Below, in pieces: positions 20,830-32,102 of a DNA stretch of 64,000 bases. The notes beneath the pieces are model-generated. The model ran no database searches. It saw nothing but the letters and a program-made list of their open reading frames with translations, and had not been told where the DNA came from. Numbering within the stretch: the stretch's first letter is position 1; each line of letters opens with the position of its first letter. The position numbers and the translations under genes are program-made. Source of the DNA: Clytia hemisphaerica (Eukaryota; Cnidaria; Hydrozoa; Leptothecata; Clytiidae); NCBI GenBank assembly GCA_902728285.1, contig CACVBU010000627.1, forward strand, positions 1-64,000, in the 5' to 3' direction.

Positions 20830-22220
20830 GTGTTTTTAAGAGATATTGGCCGTTCTAGGGTTAGGGCTAGGCCAAAATATTTTTCTGGTTTCAATGGTTT
20901 TGTATGTACTTCAGTGTTTTTCCTTGTTTTTACAAGACATCGGCAGATTGGCCCGGCTACTAGCTAAGCAAGAGAAGGGTTATGTCGAACTATTTGTCTG
21001 GTTTCACTGGTTTCATAGGTACTCCAGTGTTTTCACTTGTTTTTGCGAGACATTGCCTTTTCCTAGCTAAGCAAGTGGAGCTAAGCAGAACTATTTTTCT
21101 GGTTTCAATGGTTTTATATGTACTCCAGTGTTTTTGCTTGTTGTTAAGAGCTATTGGCCGTTCTAAGCAAGTAGGGCTAGACCTACCTATTTTTCTGGTT
21201 TCAATGGTTTCATAGGTACTCCAGTGTTTTCGCTTGTTTTTAAGAGATATAGGCCGTTCTAAGCAAGTAGGGCTAGACCTACCTATTTTTCTGGTTTCAA
21301 TGGTTTCATATGTACTCCAGTGTTTTCCCTTGTTTTAAGAGATATAGGCCGTTCTAGGCAAGAAGGGCTAGGTCGAACTATTTTTCTGGTTTCAATGGTT
21401 TCATAGGTACTCAAGTGTTTTTGCTTGTTTTAAGAGATATAGGCCGTTCTAAGCAAGTAGGGCTAGACCTACCTATTTTTCTGGTTTCAATGGTTTCATA
21501 TGTACTCCAGCGTTTTCACTTGTTTTTAAGAGATATAGGCCGTTCTAAGCAAGAAGGGCTAGATCGAACTATTTTTCTGGTTTCAATGGTTTCATAGGTT
21601 CTCCAGTGTTTTCGCTTGTTTTTAAGAGCTATTGGCCGTTCTAAGCAAGAAGGGCTAGGCCCAACTATTTTTCTGGTTTCAATGGTTTCGTAGGTACTCC
21701 AGTGTTTTCACTTGTTTTTAAGAGATATTGGCCGTTCTAGCCAAGCAAGTGGAGCTAGGCCGAACTATTTTTCTGGTCCCAATGGTTTCATAGGTTCTCT
21801 AGTGTTTTCGCTTGTTTTCAATAGATAGGCCGTTCTAAGCAAGTAGGGCTAGACCTACCTATTTTTCTGGTTTCAATGGTTTCATATGGACTCCAGTGTT
21901 TTCCCTTGTTTTTAAGAGATATAGGCCGTTCTAAGCAAGAAGGGCTAGGTCGAACTATTTTTCTGGTCCCAATGGTTTCATAGGTTCTCCAGTGTTTTCG
22001 CTCCAGTTTTCCCTTTTCTAAGAGATATTGGCCGTTCTAAGCAAGAAGGGCTAGGTTGAACTATTTTTCTGGTTTCAATGGTTTCATAGGTACTCCAGTG
22101 TTTTCACTTGTTTTTAAGAGATATTGGTCGTTCTAGCCAAGCAAGTGGAGCTAGGCCGAACTATTTTTCTGGTCCCAATGGTTTCAAAGGTACTCCAGTG
22201 TTTTCCCTTGTTTTTAAGAG
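20830..22220 (+). repeat. Left arm array of ~95-bp units
   Basis: About 14 tandem units carry GGCCGTTCTAAGCAAG, then TTTTTCTGGTTTCAATGGTT, then TACTCCAGTGTTTT and CTTGTTTTTAAGAGATA. Units vary between AAGAAGGGCTAGGTCGAAC, AAGTAGGGCTAGACCTACC and AAGTGGAGCTAGGCCGAAC, and similar variants cluster. Short open frames across units are repeat artefacts. Confidence 0.9.
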
Positions 22221-22224
22221 ATCG

Positions 22225-23020
22225 CCTAAAACACAATCTGAGAGAACTCACTAGCTTCTGAATTCAGTCAATCTATATCCGCTTTTATTATTAACATCAC
22301 TTTGAGTATGCTTGCAATTTTTGGTGATTTCTTATCTTAAGATATGATATTTTTCTAATCCATAATTATTTTGATTAATTTATGTCATTTTGTCATGAAA
22401 ATAATGATAGGATAATGATCACGCTCGTCTTTTTAAAACCTGCCTTTCTGAGACCTAACGAGCTTCTGATTGATGCAATTTTATATCCAGCCACACTCCT
22501 TGCATCACATTCGGTATGCCAAATATTTTTACTATAATTGTCTTTTTAGGCGTCATATTTTGTGATTTTGTCAATATTTTTGTCAATAACTATCATTAAG
22601 TCATGTTAAAGTAACAATGGAAAAATAGATTAATTTCCTCTCTTGAAACCACTCTCTCAGAGACCTTACAAGCTTCTGACAGACTCTCAGAGACTATACA
22701 AGCTTCTGACATACTCTCAGAGACCTTACAAGCTTCTGACAGATTCAACTTTATATCCTTTCGCACTACTGAGATCACATTGAGTATAATGAATATTTTT
22801 TGTGTTTTTGTATTGGTAGGTATTATAATTTATCTTTTTGTAAATATTTTTATCAAAATGTCAACATCGTCTCAGTGATTTGCCAAATTATCACTTGGCT
22901 GTATATCAGTGAAAGTTACAAGTGCAAAGAGTTACATATGTTACGAGTACTGGTAACTAGATATGTAATGTTAGGTTTACCGACCCAGGTTACCTACAAT
23001 GCCGATAAAAAAAAGGAAAA
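22225..23020. repeat. Loop of the foldback element: three tandem ~200-bp repeats
   Basis: Copies start near 22225, 22430 and 22640 with a segment like CTCAGAGA(C/A)CTTACAAGCTTCTGA, then TTTATATCC, then a CACATT(C/G)(G/A)GTAT box, then AATATTTTT and GT(C/T)TTTTT. The same repeat occurs twice inside the 910-bp foldback element (6915-7300) and inverted at about 63705-63930. Copy 3 has an internal 36-bp triplication (GACAGACTCTCAGAGAC...). Confidence 0.75.
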
Positions 23021-23024
23021 CACT

Positions 23025-24520
23025 GGAGTAGAACGGCCAATATCTCTTGAAAACAAGTGAAAACACTGGAGTACCTATGAAACCATTGAAACCAGAAAAA
23101 TAGTTCGACCTAGCCCTTCTTGCTTAGAACGGCCTTTATCTCTTAAAAACAAGGGAAAACACTGGAGTACATATGAAACCATTGAAACCAGAAAAATAGT
23201 TCGGCCTAGCCCTTCTTGCTTAGCTAGAATAAAAACAAGCGAAACCACTGGAGTACATATGAAACCATTGAAACCAAAAAAAATAGTACGGCCTAGCTCC
23301 ACTTGCTTAGCTAGAACGGCCTATATCTCTTGAAAACAAGCGAAAACACTGGAGTACCTATGAAACCATTGAGACCAGAAAAATAGTTTGGCCTAGCTCT
23401 ACTTGCTTAGCTAAAATGGGCAGTGTCTTGTAAAAACAAGCGGAAACACTGGAGTACATAATGAAACCATTGAAACCAGAAAAAAAGTTGGACCTAACCC
23501 TTCTTGCTTAGCTAGAATGAAAAACAAGCGAAAACACTGGAGTACATATGAAACCATTGAAACCAGAAAAATAGTTCGACCTAGCCCTTCTTGCCTAGAA
23601 CGGCCTATATCTCTTAAAACAAGGGAAAACACTGGAGTACATATGAAACCATTGAAATCAGAAAAATAGTTCGACCTAGCCCTACTTGCTTAGAACGGCC
23701 TATATCTCTTAAAAACAAACGAAAACAGTGGAGTACCTATGAAACCAGAAAAATAGTCCGGGCAAGCCCTACTTGCTTAGAACGGCCTATATCGCTTAAA
23801 AACAAGCGAAGACACTGGAGTACCTATGAAACCATTGAAACCAGAAAAATGGTCCGGGCCAGCCCTACTTACTTAGAACGGCCTATATCTCTTAAAAACA
23901 AGCGAAGACACTGGAGTACCTATGAAACCATTGAAACCAGAAAAATAGTCCGGGCCAGCCCTACTTGCTTAGAACGGCCTATATCTCTTGAAAACAAGGG
24001 AAAACGCTGGAGTACATATGAAACCATTGAAACCAGAAAAATAGTCCGGGCCAGCCCTACTTGCTTAGAACGGCCTATATCTCTTAAAAACAAGCGAAGA
24101 CACTGGAGTACCTATGAAACCATTGAAACCAGAAAAATAGTCCAGGCCAGCCCTACTTGCTTAGAACGGCCTATATCTCTTAAAAACAAGCGAAGACACT
24201 GGAGTACCTATGAAACCATTGAAACCTGATAAATTGTTCGACCTAACCCTTCTTTTTTAGCTATTAGGCCAATATATCGTAAAAACAAGGGAAAACACTG
24301 GAGTACCTATGAAACCATTGAAACCAGAAAAATAGTTCGGCCTAGCTCCACTTGTTTAGCTAGAACGGCCAATATCTCTTGAAAACAAGTGAAAACACTG
24401 GAGTACCTATGAAACCATTGAAACCAGAAAAATAGTTCGACCTAACCATTCTTCCTTAGCCAGCAGCAGGGCCAATCTGCCGATGTCTTGTAAAAACAAG
24501 TAAAGGGAAAACTGATCCTT
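23025..24520 (-). repeat. Right arm array of ~95-bp units (inverted)
   Basis: Same unit as 20830-22220 in reverse orientation, about 15 copies. In 23849-24229 successive units happen to stay open for 126 codons because unit lengths are multiples of three there. The repeated peptide is a by-product of the repeat. Arms are similar but not identical in unit order, so they evolve partly independently. Confidence 0.9.
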
Positions 24521-24682
24521 CTGATGTAATACGTTTAAATAGTATATTATATATCATGTTACAACCATACTACTCTATAATACGTCTAATGTTTTTTGGA
24601 ATACCGTCAGATTCAGATCTGACGTGTATTGAAAAGGCCGACGATTTCGCCTGCCCATACATTGCGAGCTTGCCATTTCTTT

Positions 24683-24859
24683 CGTCGCACCAAACCATGA
24701 TCGCACCTCTTTGTCATTATATTTTTGGCCTTTCCACTCTCTGCTCTGCGAATCTTCATAACTAATTTTAAGATTAGTTGTTTTTACTTTGAAATTTTTA
24801 AGCGCCTGAATAATCCCTCGAATGAAACGAATTTTCGTTGGGAACTCCACAGACGCCAT
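24683..24859 (-). pseudogene. Possible coding flank of the foldback insertion (upstream part)
   Basis: A minus-strand frame starts at ATG 24859 (MASVEFPTKIRFIRGIIQAL, then KNFKVKTTNLKISYEDSQSR) and runs to the right target duplication, where the foldback element cuts it. If it is a gene, its continuation lies at 20472-20647. No domain is recognised. Confidence 0.3.
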
Positions 24860-25013
24860 ACTCTCTGGAAAAATTCACCTCGATTTGTATAAATAACTGT
24901 GCTACTACATTTCAAAGTGAAAAAGTGAAAAATCATAGCGGAAAGCTAAGATATTCTTCATATTTTGTGATTTCTTCTTAGATTAATTGAATAGTTAAAT
25001 TATAAATTGAAGA

Positions 25014-25962
25014 ATGGATTCTGATTATTCTGACAAGAGGAATTTTGCTCACAGTGCTAGTGGGAGGAATGTGCACAAAGTTGCTGACAATCAGCAAATT
25101 GGAAAGCTTAAAGAAGAACACCAAAAAGAGATTGAGAAACTCAAAATGGAATTTAAGATTCAACAACTGGAATCTGAAAACAAGAAAGCGTTGAAAATCG
25201 TGCAGCTAGAAAAAGAAAATCAAACTTTATCTCATCGATTTGAGATGTTCAAATTAAAGAATTCTCGTGATTCTCAATCAAGCCAAGTTCAAGCCGATCA
25301 ACAACTCCAAAATAAGTTAACAATTAGTAGCCAAGGAGCACGAAATGGTTTTGTACAAGAAAAAACAAGAAAATGAATGGAAAATGAAAATGAAAGATTT
25401 GGAAAATGAACACAAAATTAAAATCTTACAAACGGAGACAAAATTGAACGAGATGGAGAAAGAAATGACAGAGAAAGAAGCAACTGTCCAACATTTGAAC
25501 AGAGAAATTGAAAATTTGAAAAGCGTCATTCAAAAGCAAAACAAAGCTGCGAATGAAGTTGTGGAAAATATGACGACGATCGATCGTTTGGTTTGGGGAG
25601 CAGAATATAAATTCACGAAGGAAATAAATCTTCACTTTTGTACCCTTCTTATGGTAACTGGTACAAAGCGATTTCTGCGATAATGAGGAAATAAAAAAAT
25701 GTTCAAGAAGGATAAATATTTGTTCATGAGAAAGGAATTCAATAAGGGCCATGTATTTCTGGATTTCGTGAACAGAAAAGACAACTTTTGCGAAGAAGAG
25801 TTGATGGATTTTCTGGTTGAAGATTTGAAAATTGTATGGGCAACTGCAACTTTCTATCTTCTTCATACAAAATTTATTGACAAAAAAGGCGTGGCCTTGA
25901 TGCTAATTAGGGAAAATCCCTTATTTACGACTCAAAACACGAAAATTGCAAAGTTTGGCTAG
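25014..25962 (+). pseudogene. Frameshifted coiled-coil protein gene
   Basis: Three consecutive frames give one plausible protein. 25014-25318 starts MDSDYSDKRNFAHSASGRN and moves into a long coiled coil (KLKEEHQKEIEKLKMEFKIQ). After a one-base shift near 25318 the coil continues (KKKQENEWKMKMKDLENEHK, then VQHLNREIENLKSVIQKQNK). After further shifts near 25630 and 25690 a globular tail follows (YLFMRKEFNKGHVFLDFVNR, then EELMDFLVEDLKIVWATATF). The heptad pattern is clear. At least three shifts mean either decay or unseen introns. I do not recognise the family. Confidence 0.55.
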
Positions 25963-25976
25963 TCTCAGTCCCCATT

Positions 25977-26319
25977 TAAGAATAAGGAGCAATATTTTTA
26001 CCAATGTATAGCAAAAGAAATTCTTAGCGCAATGATATTAAATTGGTACTTGTAAAACTGTCAGAAGTCGAGTAAAATCAAGATAAAGTTATAATTTTCT
26101 CGAGCTCTAGCTTTCCATATTATGGTGCGGTCATGATGCGGTTGTATCAGTAGAATCGCTAGGAAATTCTGAGCAAGAAGACATAAGTACCTTTTCGTAT
26201 AGGAGAGGTGTACCCAAAATATAAGCCCTAAAAGTTTGCGCATAATCAGGCTTGAAACAAAAGAATTTTGTCACAAGACGCTAATTATGCAGATTTTTTA
26301 TAGCGACAACAAAAGAAAC
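25977..26319. repeat. 3' flank of TP1, duplicated at 53.5 kb
   Basis: From AAGAATAAGGAGCAATATTT on, this segment and the end of the TP1 coding region (to about 26430) recur at 53490-53946 with a few differences. It is therefore probably the 3' terminal part of the TP1 transposon. No terminal inverted repeat was identified. Confidence 0.6.
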
Positions 26320-26705
26320 CTATTTACTCGAAATAAACTCCCTTAAGGGCAAGAGACCTGGTATATGACGAGCCGTTTTTCCATTGTTTTCAAGAAGCTG
26401 TTTTTCCATCTCTTTACATTTCTCTGGGTCCATGGCCGAGATATTTTGACTCAAGACAATCTTTTTCATAAAAGTTGATACAATGTTGTAATTATTGGTG
26501 TGGAAATTACCCAGTGTCCCGTTATACCGTTCAAAGGAGAAGCACCAGAAGGCATAAACTGGACCAAGATTTTCCAAACATTCTTTCAAGTGCAAGTGAA
26601 GATGTATATTTGGGGTGCAATTTTCTTTACCATACAACTCTTGAAATCCTTTGCAAAAATCTAGAAGCAACTCATGAGCGCAACTGATATCCTCCTTCTT
26701 AATTG

Positions 26706-26743
26706 ACTTGCGACACAGCAAACGACTTGCGACACAGCAAACG
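26706..26743. repeat. 19-bp tandem duplication that breaks TP1
   Basis: ACTTGCGACACAGCAAACG occurs twice in direct succession (26706-26724, 26725-26743). Because 19 is not a multiple of three it shifts the TP1 frame between the CRLLCRKS and KKEDISCAHELL segments. It is the sole reason those two stretches fall into different frames. Confidence 0.85.
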
Positions 26744-28331
26744 ACATGCATTGACATATTTTGTTAAGTTTGCTAACTTTTTACGTCCGAGAATCCTTTT
26801 GCAACAGTACAAAGAGTAAATCAGAAGAAATGTTTTGCATTCTTCTGCTTTGAACCTCTTGTAATACTTTGATATATGTCTAGCCATGTTGCTGTAACCA
26901 CTTGGAACTTTAATATGGTTTTGCAACCTGTCGATTGTTTTCAGCTTCTGTTCCGTCAAAGTTCCAGTTTTCAGCCAAAGTTTTATCAAATAACTTACCA
27001 GTTCCTTAAAATAGAGAAGAAACTTTAGGCTTAATCGGTAATTTTGGTACAATTTGGAAAGAATTTTAATCTAGGTCCATAACCTGGAATATCTCAGTTG
27101 GGAGAGGTGTTTTGAAATAGAGATTGAGAAGAAAAAAAATGTAGCAAATATGGGAAATTTTAGACGATTCACTCTTTAAAATCAAAACTTCAAAAAATAT
27201 TTTCTCGGTAAAAACTATGCTTTAATATACATTCTTTGCAAGCAACCAAATTGTTATAAAGGATCAAGCCCTTTGACAAGTTTAAAGTTTAGCCTTGCAA
27301 ATCTAAGGAAGCTTGAGGGTGTAAACAGTACGTAGCAATATTCCTGAAGTGACGAGTCACAATAATAAATTGGCCTTTAGCCTGAGATTTGAATTTCGAT
27401 AATAACGAATTGTAACCTAAAACCATGTGTCAAATTGAAGGCATTAAGTAAAAAGTCTTACCTAACAGGAGATTATGCATTGGGTCTATGACGTGCATCT
27501 TAATTGGATCAAAGTAAGGTAAATCAAACAATTGTGAAAATCTTACTCCAAGCTGTTTTTCCTTCTTCTCCTTCCCTGTCTTGGTTTCGCACCTTTCTAT
27601 CAAGCCAGCAGCTACCTTGTGTTGTTTTCCAGTCCCTAGATCCCAATTTTCAATATCGAAGCCTGAGTAATAAGTTTTATCTCCAAAATTCTTTGTTAGA
27701 AATTTCTTCAAACATTTGCTACAACCTAAAAAATTGAAAAAAAAGCCACATATCAAAAATGTTACATGATTCACTCTACTCTATATTTTCTTCCTGTTTT
27801 CCTTCTTTTTTCGTTAAAATTAATCCACGCTAAATAAAAAAAAAAACGTGATTTACTAAAATAAATCCACACTGAATAAAAATTTTTGTGATTTGCTAAT
27901 TAGCGATAAAGTTGTTCTCGCAAAAATTTCTGATTAAAGTATATGGTGAAAACATGTAATTTTAGGAGACTGATTTTATCACTGTTTACACCTTACATGG
28001 AACTTTAAAGAAAACTCTGGAGGCTAAGAAAATATATTTACCGAGCTTTACTGAGAATCCAAGAAAACCACAACATTTACGTGTAGCTGGGATGTCACTG
28101 GATAGGCTTATCAGTGCATACTTGTACAAACTTTTGCCATATATTCCATCCTTGAACATCACACCTTTCCAGCCATTTAATAGGTCAGTCACGATAGGTT
28201 TTAAAAATGTGTTAACATTTTTTGATGGTTCCAGGGCCAGGAATAATCCCACAAGCAATTACATTTTCGTATTTAAATTTCTCCTCGCGCGGAAGGTTCA
28301 GCAGCACCATATAAATGACACCCAGTGAGTA

Positions 28332-28745
28332 CTTTAGGCGTACAAACTTTCGCGAGCAGAAACTTTCGCGAGGACGAAAAATCGCGAAATTCACGACATT
28401 TACTTCCGCGAATTTAACGGAAAAATATATTTCGCGAGCATAAACTTTCGCGAATCAAGACGTAGAATTGAGAATTTTCACATGAAAAAATGGCTTAGAG
28501 GGACAAATACTTCTTGGATTGGCTTGAAACATTTGTCTTTTGACTTATAGCAGGCTAAAAAGTGCCATAAAAGTTACATTTTATTCAAAGTTTGAAGATT
28601 TACAAATTATCTATTTTGTCAAGAATTTTTCGCGAGCATAAACTTTCGCGAATGGCCCTTCCTAGAATTTTTAAATACATTTACTTTCGCGAAAAGGGCC
28701 GAAATTTGCGAAAGTTTCTGCTCGCGAAAGTTTGTACGCCTAAAG
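28332..28745. mobile_element. 414-bp TA-flanked MITE inside TP1
   Basis: Inverted ends start CTTTAGGCGTACAAACTTTC and continue GCGAGCAGAAACTTTCGCGA; the right end is the near-perfect reverse complement. TA lies on both sides (28330-28331, 28746-28747). The ends carry two TTTCGCG boxes 16 bp apart. Removing the element and one TA joins the flanking coding segments in frame, so the insertion site is exact. TA duplication points to a Tc1/mariner-type or similar transposase. Confidence 0.9.
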
Positions 28746-30069
28746 TAATCTGAATTGGTGAAAGGTTGGGACCAGTCAATATTCATCATCAACCCTACAT
28801 TTCTCTTATCAGTGAAAAATAATTCCCCTTCCTCATCTGTAAAGTTTTTCCATGTTTTTCCATCGTAATTATCTTTCATTACATTATCGTCTTGTGTTGC
28901 TTTTTTAGATTCTAGAAGAAGCTCTTTGAGTTTTGGTCTCTGAAGATACTTCTGAACTGTTGAATCAATTCTTCTTGTACAATAGATTTTCTTCGGTACA
29001 TATGTTGTGTTTCCAGCTGCTGTAAATCGAACTTTCAATAATTTTGCGTTGTATTGAACAGCTCTTGTAAATGGTGGTTTGAAGGTACAGGATTTCACTG
29101 TCTTTTTACTATGTCCTTTTCTAGTTTCAAAACATTTGTCGAATTTGTATAAAGAATTGTACTGAGGGCAAACAACCCAGGTTTCGAAATCATCAACTGT
29201 TATGCCTGCCTTCTTGTATGCGGAATACAATGTTGATGGAAATTCTTTTGCAAATGAAGAAAGAATATTGAAAGAAGCCAGCGATGCAATTAAGTTTATG
29301 ACCACCCTGATCATCCCAAGAAGCACTGCGATGGATGCATTGGAAATAAAAGCATGAACTTGGAAAAGGAAGATTGCACGCAAATTGCTAGAGGGCATTC
29401 AACATCCACAGAATTATCTGCGACCTCGTCATTCTCACTATCTGATGGATCGACCTGAAATGAGATACACAAACTAGCTTTGCTGATGACTATAAAAAAC
29501 ACAGGGCTTTATATAAATTTAAAACGAGAAAACCATAAATTTAATTTTTAAGAGATTTTTAGAAGCGCGTATTACCCCCTGATTATAATTTAAAAAGCAA
29601 ACTTTCACGAAAAAGGTCAAATTTACAAACATCCTGAAGCCTAACGTAAAACTAAGTAAGAGCAAATATGTTAATAAGATGACTTGCTATTTTCATGTAA
29701 TAATGTAAGCCTCTTCATGGAAAAGAAACACTAAAAAGGAAAAATTCATGCTCAATAGGATAATTTCTTAAGAAATATGAGTATGTCGAGGATAAACATG
29801 TTCTAAGAAAGAAATATGTAGACCACAGCAGAATTCAGAATAGAAACAGACCATTTCTACAGATTGAATACTAGCCAGACTTACTTCATCCAATTCACTA
29901 TCACTATCTGAATCACTTGAGAAATCATCATTTGAGTCAGCATCGCCGGCTTCTATAAAAAGGAAAGGTTGAAATATTAAAGATTATGTTAAGTTTAGAT
30001 TAAGGCATACAATGACCTTTATTTAGGAAATGACGTACATTATGAATACTACATTATGCTAATTTAGTA

Positions 30070-30287
30070 CCGTCAACTGCTCCAACTTGGGATGAGTGTA
30101 CGCAACATGGGACTTGTTGATATCTGGTCTGTATTTTCACTTACTGTAAAATCGAAAGAGAAATCGTGTATTTTTTAATACGCAGTTCATTAAACTCAAA
30201 TCTAATGACTTTTGCTGTTCGGTGAAATGTTGGTGGAATGGTCGTCCCATGTTGCGTAAGATAGTCCCAAGTTGGAGCAGTTGACGG
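30070..30287. mobile_element. 218-bp TA-flanked MITE
   Basis: Inverted ends start CCGTCAACTGCTCCAACTTG and both contain an inner CGCAACATGGGAC block. TA flanks both sides (30068-30069, 30288-30289). The CCGT-A start resembles the MITE at 62078 (CCGTAAGTTGG), suggesting related families. It has no coding capacity. Confidence 0.85.
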
Positions 30288-30566
30288 TATTGAAGAAGGC
30301 ATTCACCCAAATATTAATGAAAGAAATGTGTTTTCCCTGATGAATTATATATCATATAATGTAATTAGCGCAGTTTCTAAAGGCATTGAGACCACACCTC
30401 TTAACGTGTTCCTTCAAATTATTATTTTTATATGGCAGAGAGGGAGCAAATTCCGGGGGAGGGGTTACTGATTAGAAAATCCTGACTTTTTACCGCCCAC
30501 CTGCTGTCTGCCTGCATGTATCAAAATGCGCTGCGACGGGGGCAAGACATTTTGTAATGTCCCACT

Positions 30567-31070
30567 TTATTATATAATTAGACTAGTAAACTAGTCGGTT
30601 ATTACTTATAACCTTTTATTAAAACTGTCAATCAAATAATGTAAACACTAATTAAATATTCAGCGCGCGTGAGAGAAAAGGAAAATAACCGACCAGAAGC
30701 TACTTCCGACGCCTTTTATTCTTCACCTAAAATTGTAAGGAGAGACATACAGATTTCTGTATGTCTGACCCGTGCGGGATTGCATTTATTTTTCTTTCTG
30801 TTTATTGCATTTTTAGAAATGCTCATTTATTGATATGTTCCCATGTTCAATGTTACTATGAAATATCATTTAGTCAAAAAAGTTGGATGGATTCTCAAAA
30901 ACCTAAAAAAGTTGTAAAATTAAACAACGTTTTTTGAGGGAAGTAGCTTCTAGTCGTCGAAATTCAGAAAAGAGACGCAACTTCACCCTTTCGATTCTTT
31001 TTATTTGGAGATTTTTGTATAAGGGTCTGTTTTCAACGACTAGTTTTCTAATAGTCTATTATATAATAAA
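30567..31070. mobile_element. ~504-bp inverted-repeat element
   Basis: The left end TTTATTATATAATTAGACTA and the right end TATTATATAATAAA with TCTAATAGTC are imperfect inverted copies; further inverted blocks (AACTAGTCG, GAAGCTACTTCC) lie inside. At 30742-30765 there is a perfect inner palindrome AGACATACAGA-TT-TCTGTATGTCT. The exact target duplication is ambiguous because the ends are AT-rich. Confidence 0.65.
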
Positions 31071-31829
31071 ATCTCAAAATAATGATTTAATGCAAGCTAT
31101 TTCATAATATCATTAAATATTCCAAGCGACTGAACTAGTCATATTTGCCACTACGTTGTTTAGGATAGATTAATCCAGGCACAGTCAATTGATGTTGTTG
31201 ATTACCGATTTAATTAACAGTAATCTCCATTAAGGTAATCATTGATTGATTAGCAATGTCAATCATTCATTGTTATCACTCTCATGTCTCACACCATTTT
31301 ACACCATTAATTTCCAGAAGAGAAGAGATTAGGAAAGAAGACGCAATATTGAAAAGTTTGAAAAGTTGACCTATAGCCCGGTTCGGTGTGCCATATCTGA
31401 CAGTTGAATTGAAGTTTTTACAAGATGCTCACATAATTGGTTATTCAAAACAATAGAGATGACGCGTTCTTTAGAAAAATATAATAAAAGTTTTTGTTTG
31501 AATAGTTAACGACCAATCCAATGACAAAAATTCTTGTAAATGTTCAACTTGACCCATATCTGAGATAGATCGTTAGATAGATATTTACCGGGGTTTAAGA
31601 CTCCTAAGCAATATTTACATTCTCTAATTATAAACAGATAAAAACACTGATATATATAAATATTTTTCTTTTTTATGAATGTTACACAGTTTAATGAAGA
31701 CTATGAATAAAATCCTTTTTTATAGGAAAAACAAGATATAATGTTTCTAATTTTTTGGTATACTAATGCGTTTACTTTGAGTAATTAAAAGCAAACAGAA
31801 GAGGTCTTATTTTAAGATTGGACAAGAAC
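31071..31829. other. No gene seen
   Basis: Spacer between the inverted-repeat element and the LINE 3' UTR. TTGATTGATTAG-type short repeats occur near 31235-31265; nothing coding is supported. Confidence 0.4.
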
Positions 31830-32102
31830 TTTGGGTTTAATACGGAAGGTGAGCCCAAGAAATAGTAACTGAATACTAGAATGCCCAGGGGACCTTGGAA
31901 ATAAGACGCAGGTGTTATTCAGTTAAGGTCCAGGTGTCCGAAGCCTGTTTCAAGAGTGATATAATAATAAGCAGTACGAGAGTAATTATAACAATAATAA
32001 TAGTAGAAGAGGAAAAAAGAAAAAAAAAAAAAAAAAATTGAAGAAAAAAAGACAATAAAGAAGAAGAAAAGAAACAAAGGGTAATGATAATAATTAGCTA
32101 GA

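Larger units (their letters stand above)
20656..24674. mobile_element. 4-kb foldback element with 8-bp target duplication
   Basis: Outer arms 20656-~20820 and ~24525-24674 are inverted copies that start GGCAAGCTCGCAATGTATGG. Inside them lie two inverted arrays of a ~95-bp unit (20830-22220 and 23025-24520), then a loop (~22225-23020). ATTTCTTT lies directly outside both ends (20648-20655 and 24675-24682), a perfect 8-bp target duplication. No transposase is encoded, so it is non-autonomous. Long inverted ends made of tandem subrepeats around a unique loop are the hallmark of foldback (FB/Galileo-like) elements. The 8-bp duplication fits P or hAT-type transposases. Confidence 0.85.
26320..29952 (-). 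pseudogene. TP1: decayed CMC (EnSpm/CACTA-like) transposase gene
   Basis: Exons on the minus strand: 29885-29952, 28042-29454 (cut by a MITE), 27462-27725 and 26320-27004, with matching phases (0, 1, 1) and GT-AG introns. In order the frames give an acidic N-terminus (EAGDADSNDDFSSDSDSDSE), GLMMNIDWSQPF, then IYMVLLNLPREEKFKYENVI, ATRKCCGFLGFSVKLG, FDPIKMHVIDPMHNLLLG, and ENCTPNIHLHLHL with GPVYAFWCFSFERYNGTLGN. These blocks are typical of Tnp2-type CMC transposases, with DPMHN..LG and the W.FSFERYNG block near the catalytic residues. Frameshifts lie near 29400, 28220 and 26995, a 19-bp duplication sits at 26706-26743, and a 414-bp MITE interrupts exon 2. The gene is inactive. Confidence 0.8.

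Noticed and set aside
20846..20872. Telomere-like TTAGGG repeats
   Set aside because: Only single or double GGGTTAG motifs occur (also near 890 and 50830), no tandem tract.
23849..24229. A 126-codon open frame with a perfectly repeated peptide
   Set aside because: It is a read-through of the ~95-bp foldback units. Neighbouring units with other lengths break the frame, and other strands and frames of the array also stay open.
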